From Prorocentrum cordatum (Eukaryota > Sar > Dinophyceae > Prorocentrales > Prorocentraceae): 64,000 nucleotides of DNA. Positions within the stretch are counted from its first letter, which is position 1, and every line of letters begins with the position of its first letter. The notes under the pieces are model-generated. The model was not told where the DNA came from, made no database searches, and saw only the letters and a list, made by a program, of their open reading frames with translations. The position numbers and the translations under genes were made by a program. The DNA is taken from contig CAUYUJ010008102.1 of assembly GCA_963575745.1 (NCBI GenBank), positions 88,501-152,500 on the forward strand, given 5' to 3'. Below are positions 63,938-64,000 of the stretch, in pieces.

Positions 63938-64000
63938 CTTGATAGTCTAGCACGTCGCTGACACGCTTCCCTATCCTCTCGATGTCGCTTCTCAGCTGCC
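63938..64000 (-). other. 5' leader of the second copia element
   Basis: Sequence upstream of the polyprotein ATG. The 5' LTR and primer site are outside the window. Confidence 0.5.

Noticed and set aside
62475-63953. A 492-codon overlapping frame in the Gag region of the second copia element
   Set aside because: It is a shadow of the intact polyprotein frame. Only its last part looks protein-like, at a position where the main frame's composition is also biased. It might instead mark an old frameshift around 62480-62780, but the main frame is uninterrupted.

Overview
The window looks like nuclear DNA of a dinoflagellate. The genus cannot be fixed from sequence alone. Reasons: it is GC-rich and gene-poor; it is crowded with trinucleotide runs, satellites and hairpin elements; its long Ty1/copia ORFs have a dinoflagellate look; and a degenerate copy of the dinoflagellate spliced leader (DinoSL) lies upstream of a NUDIX gene. 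Every gene I can recognise lies on the minus strand, consistent with the unidirectional gene arrays known in dinoflagellates.

Layout. 1-2530: short hairpin/MITE-like elements, stacked palindromes and a small satellite. 2610-8480 (-): a split NRPS-like gene (adenylation, uncharacterised Cys-containing region, carrier, condensation). A 167-bp GT-AG intron cuts the carrier domain just after its Ser motif; its sequence recurs at 20.2 kb and 28.2 kb, so it behaves like an introner. 9.05-12.29 kb: a 3.2-kb array of short palindromic units. 12.3-18.5 kb: CCAAGA-type repeats, about 1 kb of CAT repeats, GGA/TCC blocks and hairpins. 19.2-22.4 kb (-): poorly resolved exons. 22.7-27.4 kb: several degenerate satellites. 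27.36-28.16 kb (-): a NUDIX (CoA-diphosphatase-like) gene with a hairpin intron, an introner copy and DinoSL relics. 28.7-35.6 kb: microsatellites, an 84-bp satellite and a nested MITE pair.

35.64-55.78 kb: an 89-bp satellite interrupted by an 18.0-kb Ty1/copia element with 218-bp LTRs (36276-36493 and 54096-54313). The element encodes a Gag with CCCH zinc fingers and an RS-rich tract, then protease, integrase and, after an in-frame stop, RT/RNase H. Between RNase H and the 3' LTR it carries about 7.8 kb of extra coding sequence, broken by frameshifts, that includes a segment resembling RNA 2'-phosphotransferase (Tpt1/KptA). 55.8-57.5 kb: pentamer, hexamer and trinucleotide repeats. 57.83-63.94 kb (-): a second copia-type polyprotein, intact over 2035 residues, with a CCHC Gag knuckle, a transmembrane segment and a C-terminal SAP-like motif. 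Its DNA is sprinkled with nine copies of a 14-bp hairpin motif.

The host genes do not form an obvious pathway. The strongest novelty candidates are the copia element carrying a Tpt1-like ORF, the introner-like families inside two or three genes, and an in-frame hairpin inserted in the condensation-domain exon. All function calls come from reading motifs by eye; no database search was run.
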